DNA of 64,000 bases from Bin94 sp965215535 (GTDB lineage Bacteria; Gemmatimonadota; Gemmatimonadetes; Longimicrobiales; Gaopeijiaceae): positions 310,001 to 374,000 of the forward strand of contig OZ244063.1 of NCBI GenBank assembly GCA_965215535.1, in the 5' to 3' direction. Positions 36,823-45,682 of this stretch are shown here, piece by piece. The notes under the pieces are model-generated. The model was not told the DNA's origin. It saw nothing but the letters and a program-made list of their open reading frames with translations, and ran no database searches. Each line of letters opens with the position of its first letter. Positions within the stretch are counted from its first letter, which is position 1. A program made the position numbers and the translations under genes.

Positions 36823-37377
36823 ATGCCTGTCAAGAGTGACCGCTGGATTCGCCGAATGGCCCGCGACGAGGGAATGATTGCACCCTTCGAGCCGACCCAG
36901 ATTCGCGAGGGAAACATCTCGTACGGACTTTCATCCTTCGGATATGACATTCGCGTGGCTGGCGAATTCAAGGTCTTCACCAATCTCCACAACCTGGTTG
37001 TCGATCCCAAGTCCTTCGACGAGCGCTCCTTCGCGGATGTGGAGGGGCCGGAGTGCATCATTCCCCCGAATTCCTTCGCCCTCGCGCGCACTGTTGAATA
37101 CTTCCGGATTCCACGGAATGTCCTGGTGCTGTGTGTCGGCAAGAGCACCTATGCGCGCTGCGGAATCATCGTGAATGTCACTCCGCTGGAGCCCACCTGG
37201 GAGGGATTTCTGACGCTGGAGATCTCGAACACGACGCCGCTGCCCGCCCGCATTTATGGAAACGAGGGAATCGCGCAGCTCGTCTTCTTCCAGGGAGACG
37301 AGGAACCCGAGGTGGCCTACGCCGACCGGAAGGGCAAGTACCAGCGCCAGACCGGGGTCACTCTGCCCAAATTGTAG
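36823..37377 (+). CDS. dcd: dCTP deaminase
   Basis: Dcd deaminates dCTP to dUTP, the main route to dTTP in many bacteria. ATG 36823 gives 184 aa, the family length. Motifs are LSSFGYDIRV, the phosphate-binding GKSTYARCGI, and the catalytic TPLEPTWEGFLTLEISNT with Glu127, then GNEGIAQLVFF and KYQRQTGVT at the end. Bifunctional dCTP deaminase/dUTPase enzymes exist in the same family and cannot be excluded. An in-frame extension to 36736 is possible but lies in the pseudogene. Confidence 0.95.
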   Translation: MPVKSDRWIRRMARDEGMIAPFEPTQIREGNISYGLSSFGYDIRVAGEFKVFTNLHNLVVDPKSFDERSFADVEGPECIIPPNSFALARTVEYFRIPRNVLVLCVGKSTYARCGIIVNVTPLEPTWEGFLTLEISNTTPLPARIYGNEGIAQLVFFQGDEEPEVAYADRKGKYQRQTGVTLPKL

Positions 37378-37381
37378 CGGC

Positions 37382-37403
37382 CCCGGTGGAGCGCATCACC
37401 GGG
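37382..37403. terminator. Candidate bidirectional hairpin between dcd and the FKBP gene
   Basis: CCCGGTG and CACCGGG form a perfect 7-bp stem with an 8-nt loop between two convergent genes. No T-run is present on either side, so terminator function is uncertain. Confidence 0.3.
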
Positions 37404-37473
37404 CGGCAGCGATGACCGTCGTCCGAATGCCGACCGGCGGAGTCTGCAATCCGGGTATCCCCCCTCGCGGATC

Positions 37474-38082
37474 TCACGGCTCGATCGCAAGCATCTCCAG
37501 GCGATAGACCAGAACCGCGCCTCCGGGCACCCGGCCATCGAGCGAACCGGCGGCGCCGAAGGCAAGCCGGGGAGGAATCACAAGCTGGCGCACGCCCCCG
37601 GCCCGCATGCCATCGAGTCCCAGATCCCAGGCCGCAATCGTCTGGCCGCTCCCCAGCAGATAGTAGAGTCCGCCATCGACCCCCAGGATTGCGCCGGGCT
37701 GAAAGCGATTGGCGGGATAGACGCCACGATCGACCGGGGTGCCATCGTGAAGCCAGCCCTGGTAGTTGAAGCGCACTCCCGTCTGCGGCTGGGCTTCGGG
37801 ACCGGCGCCGCTCTGCAGATCGCGAATGTAGAGTCCCGAGGGAAGACGGGTCATGCGGGCAATCTCCACACCCAGAGCGGGGGCGAAGACGAGGGTCTCG
37901 ATTTCGGGAGGCGCACTCTCGGTCGGTCCCCCGGAATCGGTGCACGCCGCGCACAGGAGAAGTGCCGCTGCCAACCCCGAAGAGGCTGCAGCCCGGTGGC
38001 CGGAGCGGGGCTGTAGGGAGCAGAGGCCGTGCACGGGGCGAGGGTGCGGAGGGCGTGCGGAGGGAGGCGTCGGAGAGCGCAT
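37474..38082 (-). CDS. FKBP-type peptidyl-prolyl isomerase lipoprotein
   Basis: This is an exported folding catalyst. ATG 38082 gives 202 aa. A basic N-region is followed by the hydrophobic SGLAAALLLCAAC, where the Cys in CAAC is a likely lipidation site, then a linker. The FKBP domain covers about residues 90-202: VRFNYQGWLHDGTPVDRG, AAWDLGLDGMRAGGVRQLVIPP, LAFG, and VPGGAVLVYRLEMLAI. The usual FDSS reads VDRG, and the VI.GW segment reads TIAAWD, so isomerase activity may be weak. It is convergent with dcd and divergent from the next gene. Confidence 0.9.
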   Translation of the reverse strand: MRSPTPPSARPPHPRPVHGLCSLQPRSGHRAAASSGLAAALLLCAACTDSGGPTESAPPEIETLVFAPALGVEIARMTRLPSGLYIRDLQSGAGPEAQPQTGVRFNYQGWLHDGTPVDRGVYPANRFQPGAILGVDGGLYYLLGSGQTIAAWDLGLDGMRAGGVRQLVIPPRLAFGAAGSLDGRVPGGAVLVYRLEMLAIEP

Positions 38083-38158
38083 GGATATATGATTGGGTAT
38101 GAATCCGGCAGAGTGCAACCGGCATCTGCAGGGAACGCGAACCCAGGTGCAGGAGGAT

Positions 38159-38962
38159 ATGCGGGTGAAGAGCGCAGCGGGACGAATCGTGGGAATGGTC
38201 GGGGCTCTGGCGGTCACCATGACTCTGGTTGTCGCGGCCGCCGAGGTGCAGCAGGGGGGCGCCCCGGCCAACGACGAGATGGCGGTGAAGCTGGTCGGCG
38301 AATGGATCGAGTCGCTCGGAGGGATGGAGAGCTACGCCCGGCTGAGAAGCGCCCGCTATACCCTCACCACCGAGATGCACGATCCGGCAAGTGGCCGCCT
38401 GCGCAGAACCCGCCCCCGCTATGTGACCCTTGCCCGCCTGGATGTGGGCGAGGTCGCGCGCATCGAACGCTGGGAGGGCGACGATTTTATCCAGCACGGA
38501 TTCGACGGCGTCCGGCCCTGGGCGGTCATGAATGGCGAGACTCTGGGCCCGGGCGACAAGGACTATGACGAGGCGCGCTACGTGGCTGGCGATGTGGTTT
38601 ACTGGATCTCGCTTCCCTTCAAGCTCCTCGACCCGGGGGTTGTCCTCCACTACGACGGCTCCGACCCCGAGGGGAATCACCTGGTGCGGGTTACCTTCGG
38701 CGAGGGAGTCGGCGACCACAGCGACACATGGTTCTACACCTTCGCCGAGGGACGCGCGATGCCGATCAGGATCGGTTACCGCGAGGAGGGGCGCGAGAAC
38801 ATCAACCACACCTTCTGGGAAGACCTCCAGGAGGTGAATGGGTACATCTTTGCCGGTCGCCGGGTGCACGTCAACGCCGACGGCCGGGTGTGGAAGGTTC
38901 TGGTGACCTCGGATTTCGAGTTCAACCCCGAAATCGACCCGCAGGTGTTCAGCCGACCCTGA
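38159..38962 (+). CDS. Exported protein of unknown function
   Basis: The 267-aa protein starts with a signal peptide (VGMVGALAVTMTLVVAAA). Its body has WIESLGGMESYARLRSARYTLTTEM, GDVVYWISLPFKLLDPGVVLHY, HSDTWFYTF, and a lipoprotein-carrier-like strand pattern. This resembles the uncharacterised exported proteins called DUF6503 in Bacteroidota, which may bind lipid or assist outer-membrane assembly; the resemblance is from memory only. AGGAGG at 38151-38156 lies 2 bp before ATG 38159 and 8 bp before GTG 38165, so the start could be either. ATG 38093 is also in frame. Confidence 0.7.
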   Translation: MRVKSAAGRIVGMVGALAVTMTLVVAAAEVQQGGAPANDEMAVKLVGEWIESLGGMESYARLRSARYTLTTEMHDPASGRLRRTRPRYVTLARLDVGEVARIERWEGDDFIQHGFDGVRPWAVMNGETLGPGDKDYDEARYVAGDVVYWISLPFKLLDPGVVLHYDGSDPEGNHLVRVTFGEGVGDHSDTWFYTFAEGRAMPIRIGYREEGRENINHTFWEDLQEVNGYIFAGRRVHVNADGRVWKVLVTSDFEFNPEIDPQVFSRP

Positions 38963-39091
38963 GGACACACCCTCGCGGAAGCTCTGCCTCTCCGGGAGGA
39001 TGCCGGTCTGGGCAGTTCGTTGAACACGTCGCGTCGCTCGACGGGGTTCGCTGGCTGCCTGGAATTGGCCGCAGGGTTCAGAGACGCGCGC

Positions 39092-39121
39092 TGGACTTAT
39101 CTTCGCGTCTTCACTTATGAT
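39092..39121 (+). promoter_or_regulatory. Candidate promoter of the giant adhesin gene
   Basis: TGGACT (39092-39097) and TATGAT (39116-39121) are 18 bp apart, about 75 bp ahead of the chosen start. The match to sigma70 is moderate. A TTATCTT lies within the spacer. Confidence 0.4.
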
Positions 39122-39196
39122 AACAGAGTTGGTTGCGGTCGAGTCGACGATCGCTTGAGGTGAAATGGGTAGGGGAGGGTGGGGAGGGGAGGGAAG

Positions 39197-42100
39197 ATGT
39201 CTCGATTCGGCCACATGCGTTTTCGCTACATGGAAACGTGGTCCCTTCGGCTTGGTGGTCAATGGCTACGGAAGGCGCTCGCCCTCCTCGCACTTTTCGG
39301 GTGCGTGTCCGGAGGCCATGGCGCGATCCTCCTGGCCGAGCCGGCGGATTCGCATTCAGGCCACACAATCGCTCGTCACATAACGATGCCGGCCCAGGAT
39401 CCGGACACGGTAGAGCTGGTCCTGGTGCCGGGCGCCGTCTACGAGAACGACGGTCGCGCGAGTGTGTATGCATTTCTGCTGGGACAAGCCAGGAGCAGCG
39501 CGATCACCGTCACGGTCATCACTTCGTCGAGCGATGTCGTGCAGTCGGGAACAACGCTCACGATCCCGGCCGGAGCAACCAGCGGCTCCGGCACCGTGGA
39601 GCTGGAGACCGTCGACAACGACAATTTTGACGGTGACCGAACCATTGCGGTAACCGGAACCGCCACCGGCGGGGTCGTCGTAAAGTCCGCATCGCTGCGT
39701 ATCATCGACGACGAGGTACCCGTGCGGTTGTCTTTCCGCGTGTCGACGAGCGCCATCTACGAGAGCGTGGCGAGAGGCGTGAACCATGCGTCGGTGATCG
39801 TGCAATCGAACAGACCGGTGCCCGGCACCGTCACAGTCAACGTTTCCGTCTCTCCGAACAACGCCAGCACTCTTGCTTCGGACTTTGCGGTGACCGGCAG
39901 CGTGCTGACCATCCCGGAAGGCTCCGCCAGGAGCACGGGATCGGTGACGATCACGGCCGTGAACAACGACGTATGGAATGCGATCAAGGCGGTCGAGGTG
40001 TCCGGGACTGGAGCAGGGGTTCCGGGCATCCAGGGTCCGAACAACCGCGTCATCCATATCTTCAACGACGACTTGCCCGTCTCCATCAGAGTTCGGGCGC
40101 GACCCAACGTCATCAACGAAAAGGGCGGCACCACAACCCTGACCGCAATGGCGGACAGGCCGCCCCCCGAGGACATCGTCATTCCGCTCTCCGTGATCCA
40201 GGGGGACAGCTCGCTTGTCACCTTCAGCGCGAACCGCACGCTGACCATCAGGAAGGGAGAGACGACCAGTACGGGTTCCGTAACGGTTGCGGCAGTCGAT
40301 GGAATCATTGTCGACGCCAGAGGGAGCGAAAGTGTCGATATCGGCAGGGAAGGGGCTTCGCATCCGGGTTCCCATGTCTTCAGCGACAAGATTACCCTCT
40401 ACAGGCCCGATCGGCCGAGAGGCTGGTTACTGGTTGTCGCCGAGCGAAGCACCATGCTGGAGAGCGATGGGCCGACTCGGATTTACGCCAGACTCAACGA
40501 GCCACCCACGGACACGGTGAAACTTGAGATCAGCGTGGATTCTTCATTCACGTCTGCGGATTCCTCCCTTTTCAAGCTGAGCCCGGAGCGCGAACTGACC
40601 ATTCTGCCCGGTGCCACGGAAAGTATCGGCACGGTAGAAATTCGCCCGATCGACAACGACTCCTACGACCCGACCGCGATGCGCCTGGTCTACGAAAAAA
40701 CCACTGTGACCCAGGGCCAAAGCCAGGTCAGGATCATTCAGTCGGTCAGCAACATCCATATACGCGACGATGAAAGCGCTCCGAATGTCATGCTGGAGCT
40801 CTCTCCCGGCGAAATCGGCGAAGATGGCGGCACAACCACCGTGACGGCCCGGATGAACCACCCGATACGGTACGAAACGACGACGGTGACCGTCGCCGCA
40901 AACCCCTTGCTGCATGCGGCGACAGGAGATTTCGTGCAGAGCGGGACAACGCTCACGATTGCGCCCGGTGCGACGACGAGCACGGGAAGCGTCACGATCA
41001 CCGCGGTCGACAACAGCGCCGACGAACCCGACAAGGTGATCCGGATTTCCGGATCCGTCTCGGTCACGACCACGGAAACCGGCCTCTACGTCGGCCGACA
41101 TCGGTTGCCCCCGCCACAACACCTGCGCATCGTCGACAACGATCTCGGCGCGCCTGCACCGCCCTCGCTGACCGCAACCGCGCAGGGCCGCACGACGATC
41201 GCGCTCTCCTGGCTTCCCCCCGCCTTCGACGGCGGATCGCCGGTGACCGGATACCGGATCGAGGTGTCGGCAGACGGGGGAGGCAACTGGTCGGATCTCG
41301 TCGCCAACACCGGCAACGTCCAGACGGAATACGACCACGAAGGTCTGGAGGCGGGAACCACCCGCCACTACCGGGTTCGCGCCATGACCGATGGCGGCGA
41401 GAGCGGTCCTTCGAATGTGGCCAGCGCCACCACCGACGCGCCCGCGAGTCCGGATACGCCCATTGACCTGACGGCTACCGCACAGGGCAGCACGTCGATT
41501 CGACTGTCCTGGAGTCCGCCATCCGAAACCGGCGGATTGCCGGTCACCGGATACCGGATCGAGGTCTCCGCCGATGGCGGAGTCGCATGGACGGACCTGG
41601 TGGCCAACAGCGCCGACGCAACCACCCTGCACACGCACGCCGGGCTTGCTCCCGAAACCATGCGCCACTATCGGGTTCGCGCCATCACCGCAGGCGGCGA
41701 GAGCGGTCCTTCGAACGTGGCCAGCGCCACGACCGGACCGGCGCCGGAGCTGGGTGCGCCGATCCGACTGGAAGCCGTAGCGCAAGGGCGTTACGCAATC
41801 TTTCTGTCCTGGAGTCCGCCATCGGAAACCGGAGGGTCGCCGGTGACCGGATACCGGATCGAGGTGTCGGCCGATGGTGGAGTCGCGTGGACGAACCTGG
41901 TGGCCAACAGCACGGACGCCTCCACCCTGTACACGCACACCGGCCTCGCGCCGGGCACGACGCGCCACTACCGGGTTCGCGCCATCACCGCAGGCGGCGA
42001 GAGCGATCCTTCGAATGTGGCCAGCGCCACGACCGACGCGACATCGGCGCCCGGCGAGCCGATCCGGCTCGAGGCCACAGCCGACGGGCGTCACGCAATC

Positions 42101-42724
42101 GTTCTGTCCTGGACGCCACCGGTGGATGATGGCGGACTCGTGGTCGCCGGGTACCGGATCGAGGTGTCGGCCGATGGCGGAATCGCATGGACGGATCTGG
42201 TGGCCAACAGCGCGGACGTCGCCACGACGTACCGTCATACCGGCCTCGCGCCGGGCACGACGCGCCACTACCGGGTCCGCGCCATCAACTCCATCGGCGA
42301 GAGTGGACCGTCGAATGTTGCCAGCGCGACGACCGACGCGGCATCGGTGCCGGGAGAGCCGATCCGGCTTGAGGCCACAGCCGACGGACGTTACGCAATC
42401 GTTCTGTCCTGGACTCCGCCGACGGACGATGGCGGCTTCGCGGTCGCCGGGTCCGGATCGAGGTGTCAGCCGACGCCGGGGCGAGTTGGCGAGATCTCGT
42501 GGCCAACACATCCACTCCCACGACCGCATACCGCCACACCGGCCTCGCGCCGGGGACGACGCGCCACTACCGGGTCCGCGCCATCAACTCCGTCGGCGAG
42601 AGCGAGCCATCGAACGAGGCCAGCGCCACCACCGATGCGATCTCGGCACCCGGAGAACCGATCCGCCTTGAGGCTGTGGCCGACGGGTATTATGCAATCA
42701 TTCTGTCCTGGGCTCCGCCGCTGA
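39197..42724 (+). CDS. Giant adhesin, N-terminal part (signal, five Calx-beta-like and FN3 repeats), frameshifted
   Basis: ATG 39197 behind GGGAGGGGAGGGA starts an 1175-codon frame. A signal-like segment (ALALLALFGCVSGGHGA) is followed by five units of about 110 residues. They have the Calx-beta pattern: a glutamate-containing opening, LTIPAGAT, TGSVTITAVD, and a closing IxDDE or VDND. Fibronectin type III repeats begin at about 41151. The last correct codon is near 42450: in the fifth FN3 repeat the GGGTACCGG seen in its neighbours reads GGGTCCGG, one A missing. The final 90 codons in this frame are therefore out-of-frame nonsense. If repaired, the protein continues to 45573 as one 2125-aa chain. 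Confidence 0.85.
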   Translation: MSRFGHMRFRYMETWSLRLGGQWLRKALALLALFGCVSGGHGAILLAEPADSHSGHTIARHITMPAQDPDTVELVLVPGAVYENDGRASVYAFLLGQARSSAITVTVITSSSDVVQSGTTLTIPAGATSGSGTVELETVDNDNFDGDRTIAVTGTATGGVVVKSASLRIIDDEVPVRLSFRVSTSAIYESVARGVNHASVIVQSNRPVPGTVTVNVSVSPNNASTLASDFAVTGSVLTIPEGSARSTGSVTITAVNNDVWNAIKAVEVSGTGAGVPGIQGPNNRVIHIFNDDLPVSIRVRARPNVINEKGGTTTLTAMADRPPPEDIVIPLSVIQGDSSLVTFSANRTLTIRKGETTSTGSVTVAAVDGIIVDARGSESVDIGREGASHPGSHVFSDKITLYRPDRPRGWLLVVAERSTMLESDGPTRIYARLNEPPTDTVKLEISVDSSFTSADSSLFKLSPERELTILPGATESIGTVEIRPIDNDSYDPTAMRLVYEKTTVTQGQSQVRIIQSVSNIHIRDDESAPNVMLELSPGEIGEDGGTTTVTARMNHPIRYETTTVTVAANPLLHAATGDFVQSGTTLTIAPGATTSTGSVTITAVDNSADEPDKVIRISGSVSVTTTETGLYVGRHRLPPPQHLRIVDNDLGAPAPPSLTATAQGRTTIALSWLPPAFDGGSPVTGYRIEVSADGGGNWSDLVANTGNVQTEYDHEGLEAGTTRHYRVRAMTDGGESGPSNVASATTDAPASPDTPIDLTATAQGSTSIRLSWSPPSETGGLPVTGYRIEVSADGGVAWTDLVANSADATTLHTHAGLAPETMRHYRVRAITAGGESGPSNVASATTGPAPELGAPIRLEAVAQGRYAIFLSWSPPSETGGSPVTGYRIEVSADGGVAWTNLVANSTDASTLYTHTGLAPGTTRHYRVRAITAGGESDPSNVASATTDATSAPGEPIRLEATADGRHAIVLSWTPPVDDGGLVVAGYRIEVSADGGIAWTDLVANSADVATTYRHTGLAPGTTRHYRVRAINSIGESGPSNVASATTDAASVPGEPIRLEATADGRYAIVLSWTPPTDDGGFAVAGSGSRCQPTPGRVGEISWPTHPLPRPHTATPASRRGRRATTGSAPSTPSARASHRTRPAPPPMRSRHPENRSALRLWPTGIMQSFCPGLRR

Positions 42725-43207
42725 ACGACGGCGGCTCTGCCATCGTCAGGTACCGAATCGAGGTGTCGGCCGACGCCGGAAAGAGCTGGCGGGAGCTCGC
42801 GAATACATCGATCGCCGCGACCGTCTACCGTCATGCAGGGCTGGTGGCCGGCACGACTCGTCATTACCGGGTATCGGCCATCAACAGTTTTGGAACCGGC
42901 AACCCCTCAAACGTGGCATCGGCAACCACGGACGCTGCCGTTCCACCCTCGCCGCCGCGCGATCTGTCGGGGCTGGGCATCACCACCCAGGTTGCGCTCG
43001 CCTGGAATCCGCCGGCCGACATTGGCGGCGCGCCGATCGAACGGTACGAATACCGCATCAACGGCGGGGGCCCCTGGGCGAGCGTCGATCTCGCCACCCA
43101 GACGACCGTTACGGACCTCGAGCCGGGCAAAACCTACCTGTTCGAGGTTCGCGCAGTCAATTCGGCCGGAGCCGGTCGGGCCGCGAGCGTCAGCGTCAGG
43201 CTCAACG
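41151..43207 (+). repeat. Seven tandem fibronectin type III coding repeats, about 300 bp each
   Basis: Each unit encodes LSWxPPxxxGGxPVTGYRIEV, a Trp region and a TTRHYRVRA segment, ending SNVASATTD. Units 2 to 6 are closely similar at the DNA level with a period of about 300 bp, which suggests recent internal duplication. The first and last units are more diverged. The repeat region contains the one-base deletion at 42452/42453. Confidence 0.9.
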
Positions 43208-45573
43208 CCCATCCTGAATTCTCGCGTCCGTCATACCTCTTCGAGCTTGCCGAGAACGTAGATGGTTCCGCAAATCCCCACGCGCTGGGCGACGTGCTCG
43301 CGGAAGACCCCGATGGAGACAGGGTGACCTACGAGATGGTTTCCGCAAGTGCGAGCCGCTTCCGCGTCGAACCATCCGGGGGCGGCATCGCGTACGTCGG
43401 TCCGGGCGAGGACTACGAGAGCGCACCGAACCGGTATGAATTCACAGTCCGCGCGTATGACGGGCGCGGTGGACAGGATTCGGCTCTGGTGGCGGTGGTC
43501 GTCACTCCTGTCAACGAACAGCCGGAAGCCAACGACGACGATCTGGCGACCTCCGAAGACCGTGCGTTCCCCCTCCAGCCGTTGGACAACGACACCGACC
43601 CCGATGGAGACGCTTTGTATGTGCAGAGCGTCTTCGCGGCCGCGCACGGCACCGTCGAGATCATTTCGCGGACGACCGTTCTATACAGTCCCGACGAAAA
43701 CTGGCACGGAAACGACAGCTTCACCTATGTGGCTTCGGATGGCGAACTGACCGACGAAGCGACGGTATCGGTGACCGTGCTTCCGGTGAACGACGCACCA
43801 ACCGCCGTGGAAACGATCCCCGCCCAGATGCTCGAGGAGGGTGGGGAAGCCGTGGAACTCGATCTTTCCGGTTACTTCAACGATATCGACGGCGATTCGC
43901 TGAGCTTCGTTGCCGCATCCGCCGACCCGGTGGTCGTCGCGGTTGCGCTTGCCGGGCCAATTCTGACGATCACTCCGGTGGTTGCGGGCTCGACGACCAT
44001 CGATGTGACCGCGACCGATCCCGGCGGTCTTTCGGCCCGGCAGCGCTTTTCGGTCGAGGTCGGCGACCGGCTGGTCAGGTCGCTGCTGAACGATATCTTC
44101 GGCGCGATGGGTCGCGGGTATCTTGCCAGTATGCGGGCGACGCTTTCACGGCGCGACAGGGCATCTTCCAACATGCAGGGCGCGCGCCTGAACGCCTTTG
44201 GACAAACCCTGCCGCTCGGAGACCGGGCCGGATGGATGGAGGAGGCCGCCGAAGCGCTCGCGGACTGGATTGGCAGCGCATGTCCCGGAATGGCCGGAGC
44301 TCAGGGAACCCTCTCGGGGGCTGCGGGAAGCCTCTCCGGCGGTGGGCCGAACGCCTGTTCGACCGAAGGTCTGGGGCGTCACGCCGGGCTGGGCGGATCC
44401 AACTTCGAGCTGATTCTGGCCGGTGGGGGGGCGAAGGACCAGGTCGGGGATGGCGGACGAGTCTGGACGCTATGGACCCAGGGGGATATCCAGCGCTTTT
44501 CCGGCACCGGGAGCGCGACCCCGGGCGAATACGACGGCGACCTGCGAAATGCATACGCGGGACTGGACGTTCGAGGTGACCGATGGCTGACCGGGATCGC
44601 GTATTCGCGAAGCTACGGAACGGGCGATTGGAAGCTTGGAGGAGCCGGCGGACGCGTGGAGACGACTCTGAATGCCCTCAATCCCTATTTGCGCTGGTCG
44701 AACCATGCGACTTCGGCCTGGGCGATGGTTGGCTTCGGCAGCGGAACCGCGGAACACGAGAGAACTCAAGCTCCCGTCAGAGAGACCGCCGGGATGGGCC
44801 TGACTGCGGGGCTCTTCGAGGTCCGGCACGATTTCCGCGCATTGCAGACCGGACCGCAGATCGGTTTCCGCGCCGATGCCGGGTGGGTGCGCCTGTCGAC
44901 CGACGCGGGCGCGGGGACGATCAATGGTCTCGATTCCGATGTGCGCCAGGCTCGCGTCGGCATGGAACTCGGATGGGAAATCGGGACGCCCGCACGGGGA
45001 CTCAGACCATTCGGGCAGGTGCATCTGCGCCGCGACGACGGAACCGGACAGAACGGGCGAGGTCTCGAGGTGCTCGGCGGGTTGAGCGCCAGATTCGGCC
45101 CACTCGAAGTCGAAGCCCAGGGACGCAGGCTCGCCGCCTATTCGGTCGAGGAGTACTCCGAGAGCGGAGCAAGCATCGCCCTGCGGGTCGGAGGAAGTCC
45201 CGGACAACCTGGGCTTTCATTTCAGGTCGAGCCGCGTTGGGGGGCGCGAAGTGGCACGACAAGCGCCCTTTGGCAGGATCGCATGCAACCCGCTGCGCAG
45301 CGCGATGCGCCCTCCGACAAGGGGGGAGTCGATGCCGGCATTGGCTACGGCCTGGAGCTGAGCCATGACCGGATTCTCTTTCCATTCGCAAGATTCGCCG
45401 GCGCGGAGCACGGCAGGCACCTTCAGTTCGGAGTCCGGGTTGGCACGATCGAACTCGTCGGCGACTTCAGCAATGGAATGCCCGGTTCCCAAAACCGCCG
45501 CCTCTCGCTGGCGGGACACATCAGCTTCGGCAGCGGGGCGCCAAACGCCATCGGGGTAACAGGCGAGCACTGA
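42463..45573 (+). CDS. Giant adhesin, C-terminal part (FN3, cadherin-like, autotransporter-type barrel)
   Basis: This 1036-aa frame is the natural continuation of the upstream adhesin. It opens in FN3 repeat five (MSADAGASWRDL) and contains repeats six and seven. Two cadherin-like/Ig-like modules follow (YLFELAENVDGSA, PDGDRVTYEMV; ATSEDRAFPL, PDENWHGNDSFTYVA) and a third (DLSGYFNDIDGDSLSF). A helical linker leads into a beta-barrel region from about 44450 to the end, with alternating GRVWTLWTQGDIQRFSG-like strands and a late HISFG. The architecture is that of a surface-displayed autotransporter adhesin. The GTG at 42463 is unlikely to be a true start. Confidence 0.85.
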   Translation: MSADAGASWRDLVANTSTPTTAYRHTGLAPGTTRHYRVRAINSVGESEPSNEASATTDAISAPGEPIRLEAVADGYYAIILSWAPPLNDGGSAIVRYRIEVSADAGKSWRELANTSIAATVYRHAGLVAGTTRHYRVSAINSFGTGNPSNVASATTDAAVPPSPPRDLSGLGITTQVALAWNPPADIGGAPIERYEYRINGGGPWASVDLATQTTVTDLEPGKTYLFEVRAVNSAGAGRAASVSVRLNAHPEFSRPSYLFELAENVDGSANPHALGDVLAEDPDGDRVTYEMVSASASRFRVEPSGGGIAYVGPGEDYESAPNRYEFTVRAYDGRGGQDSALVAVVVTPVNEQPEANDDDLATSEDRAFPLQPLDNDTDPDGDALYVQSVFAAAHGTVEIISRTTVLYSPDENWHGNDSFTYVASDGELTDEATVSVTVLPVNDAPTAVETIPAQMLEEGGEAVELDLSGYFNDIDGDSLSFVAASADPVVVAVALAGPILTITPVVAGSTTIDVTATDPGGLSARQRFSVEVGDRLVRSLLNDIFGAMGRGYLASMRATLSRRDRASSNMQGARLNAFGQTLPLGDRAGWMEEAAEALADWIGSACPGMAGAQGTLSGAAGSLSGGGPNACSTEGLGRHAGLGGSNFELILAGGGAKDQVGDGGRVWTLWTQGDIQRFSGTGSATPGEYDGDLRNAYAGLDVRGDRWLTGIAYSRSYGTGDWKLGGAGGRVETTLNALNPYLRWSNHATSAWAMVGFGSGTAEHERTQAPVRETAGMGLTAGLFEVRHDFRALQTGPQIGFRADAGWVRLSTDAGAGTINGLDSDVRQARVGMELGWEIGTPARGLRPFGQVHLRRDDGTGQNGRGLEVLGGLSARFGPLEVEAQGRRLAAYSVEEYSESGASIALRVGGSPGQPGLSFQVEPRWGARSGTTSALWQDRMQPAAQRDAPSDKGGVDAGIGYGLELSHDRILFPFARFAGAEHGRHLQFGVRVGTIELVGDFSNGMPGSQNRRLSLAGHISFGSGAPNAIGVTGEH

Positions 45574-45682
45574 TCCTGATCGCCGGTCGGGAGCTTTCGA
45601 GACCGTCCGCCGGAATCTCCGATCCTGTCCCGCTCAGTCTGCATATCGCGGTGAACTCGCCGCGAATCAGCGATCTCTGCTG

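Noticed and set aside
41151..43207. Regular spaced repeats considered as a CRISPR array
   Set aside because: The 300-bp period and continuous coding for FN3 domains show protein repeats; there are no short direct repeats with unique spacers and no cas genes.
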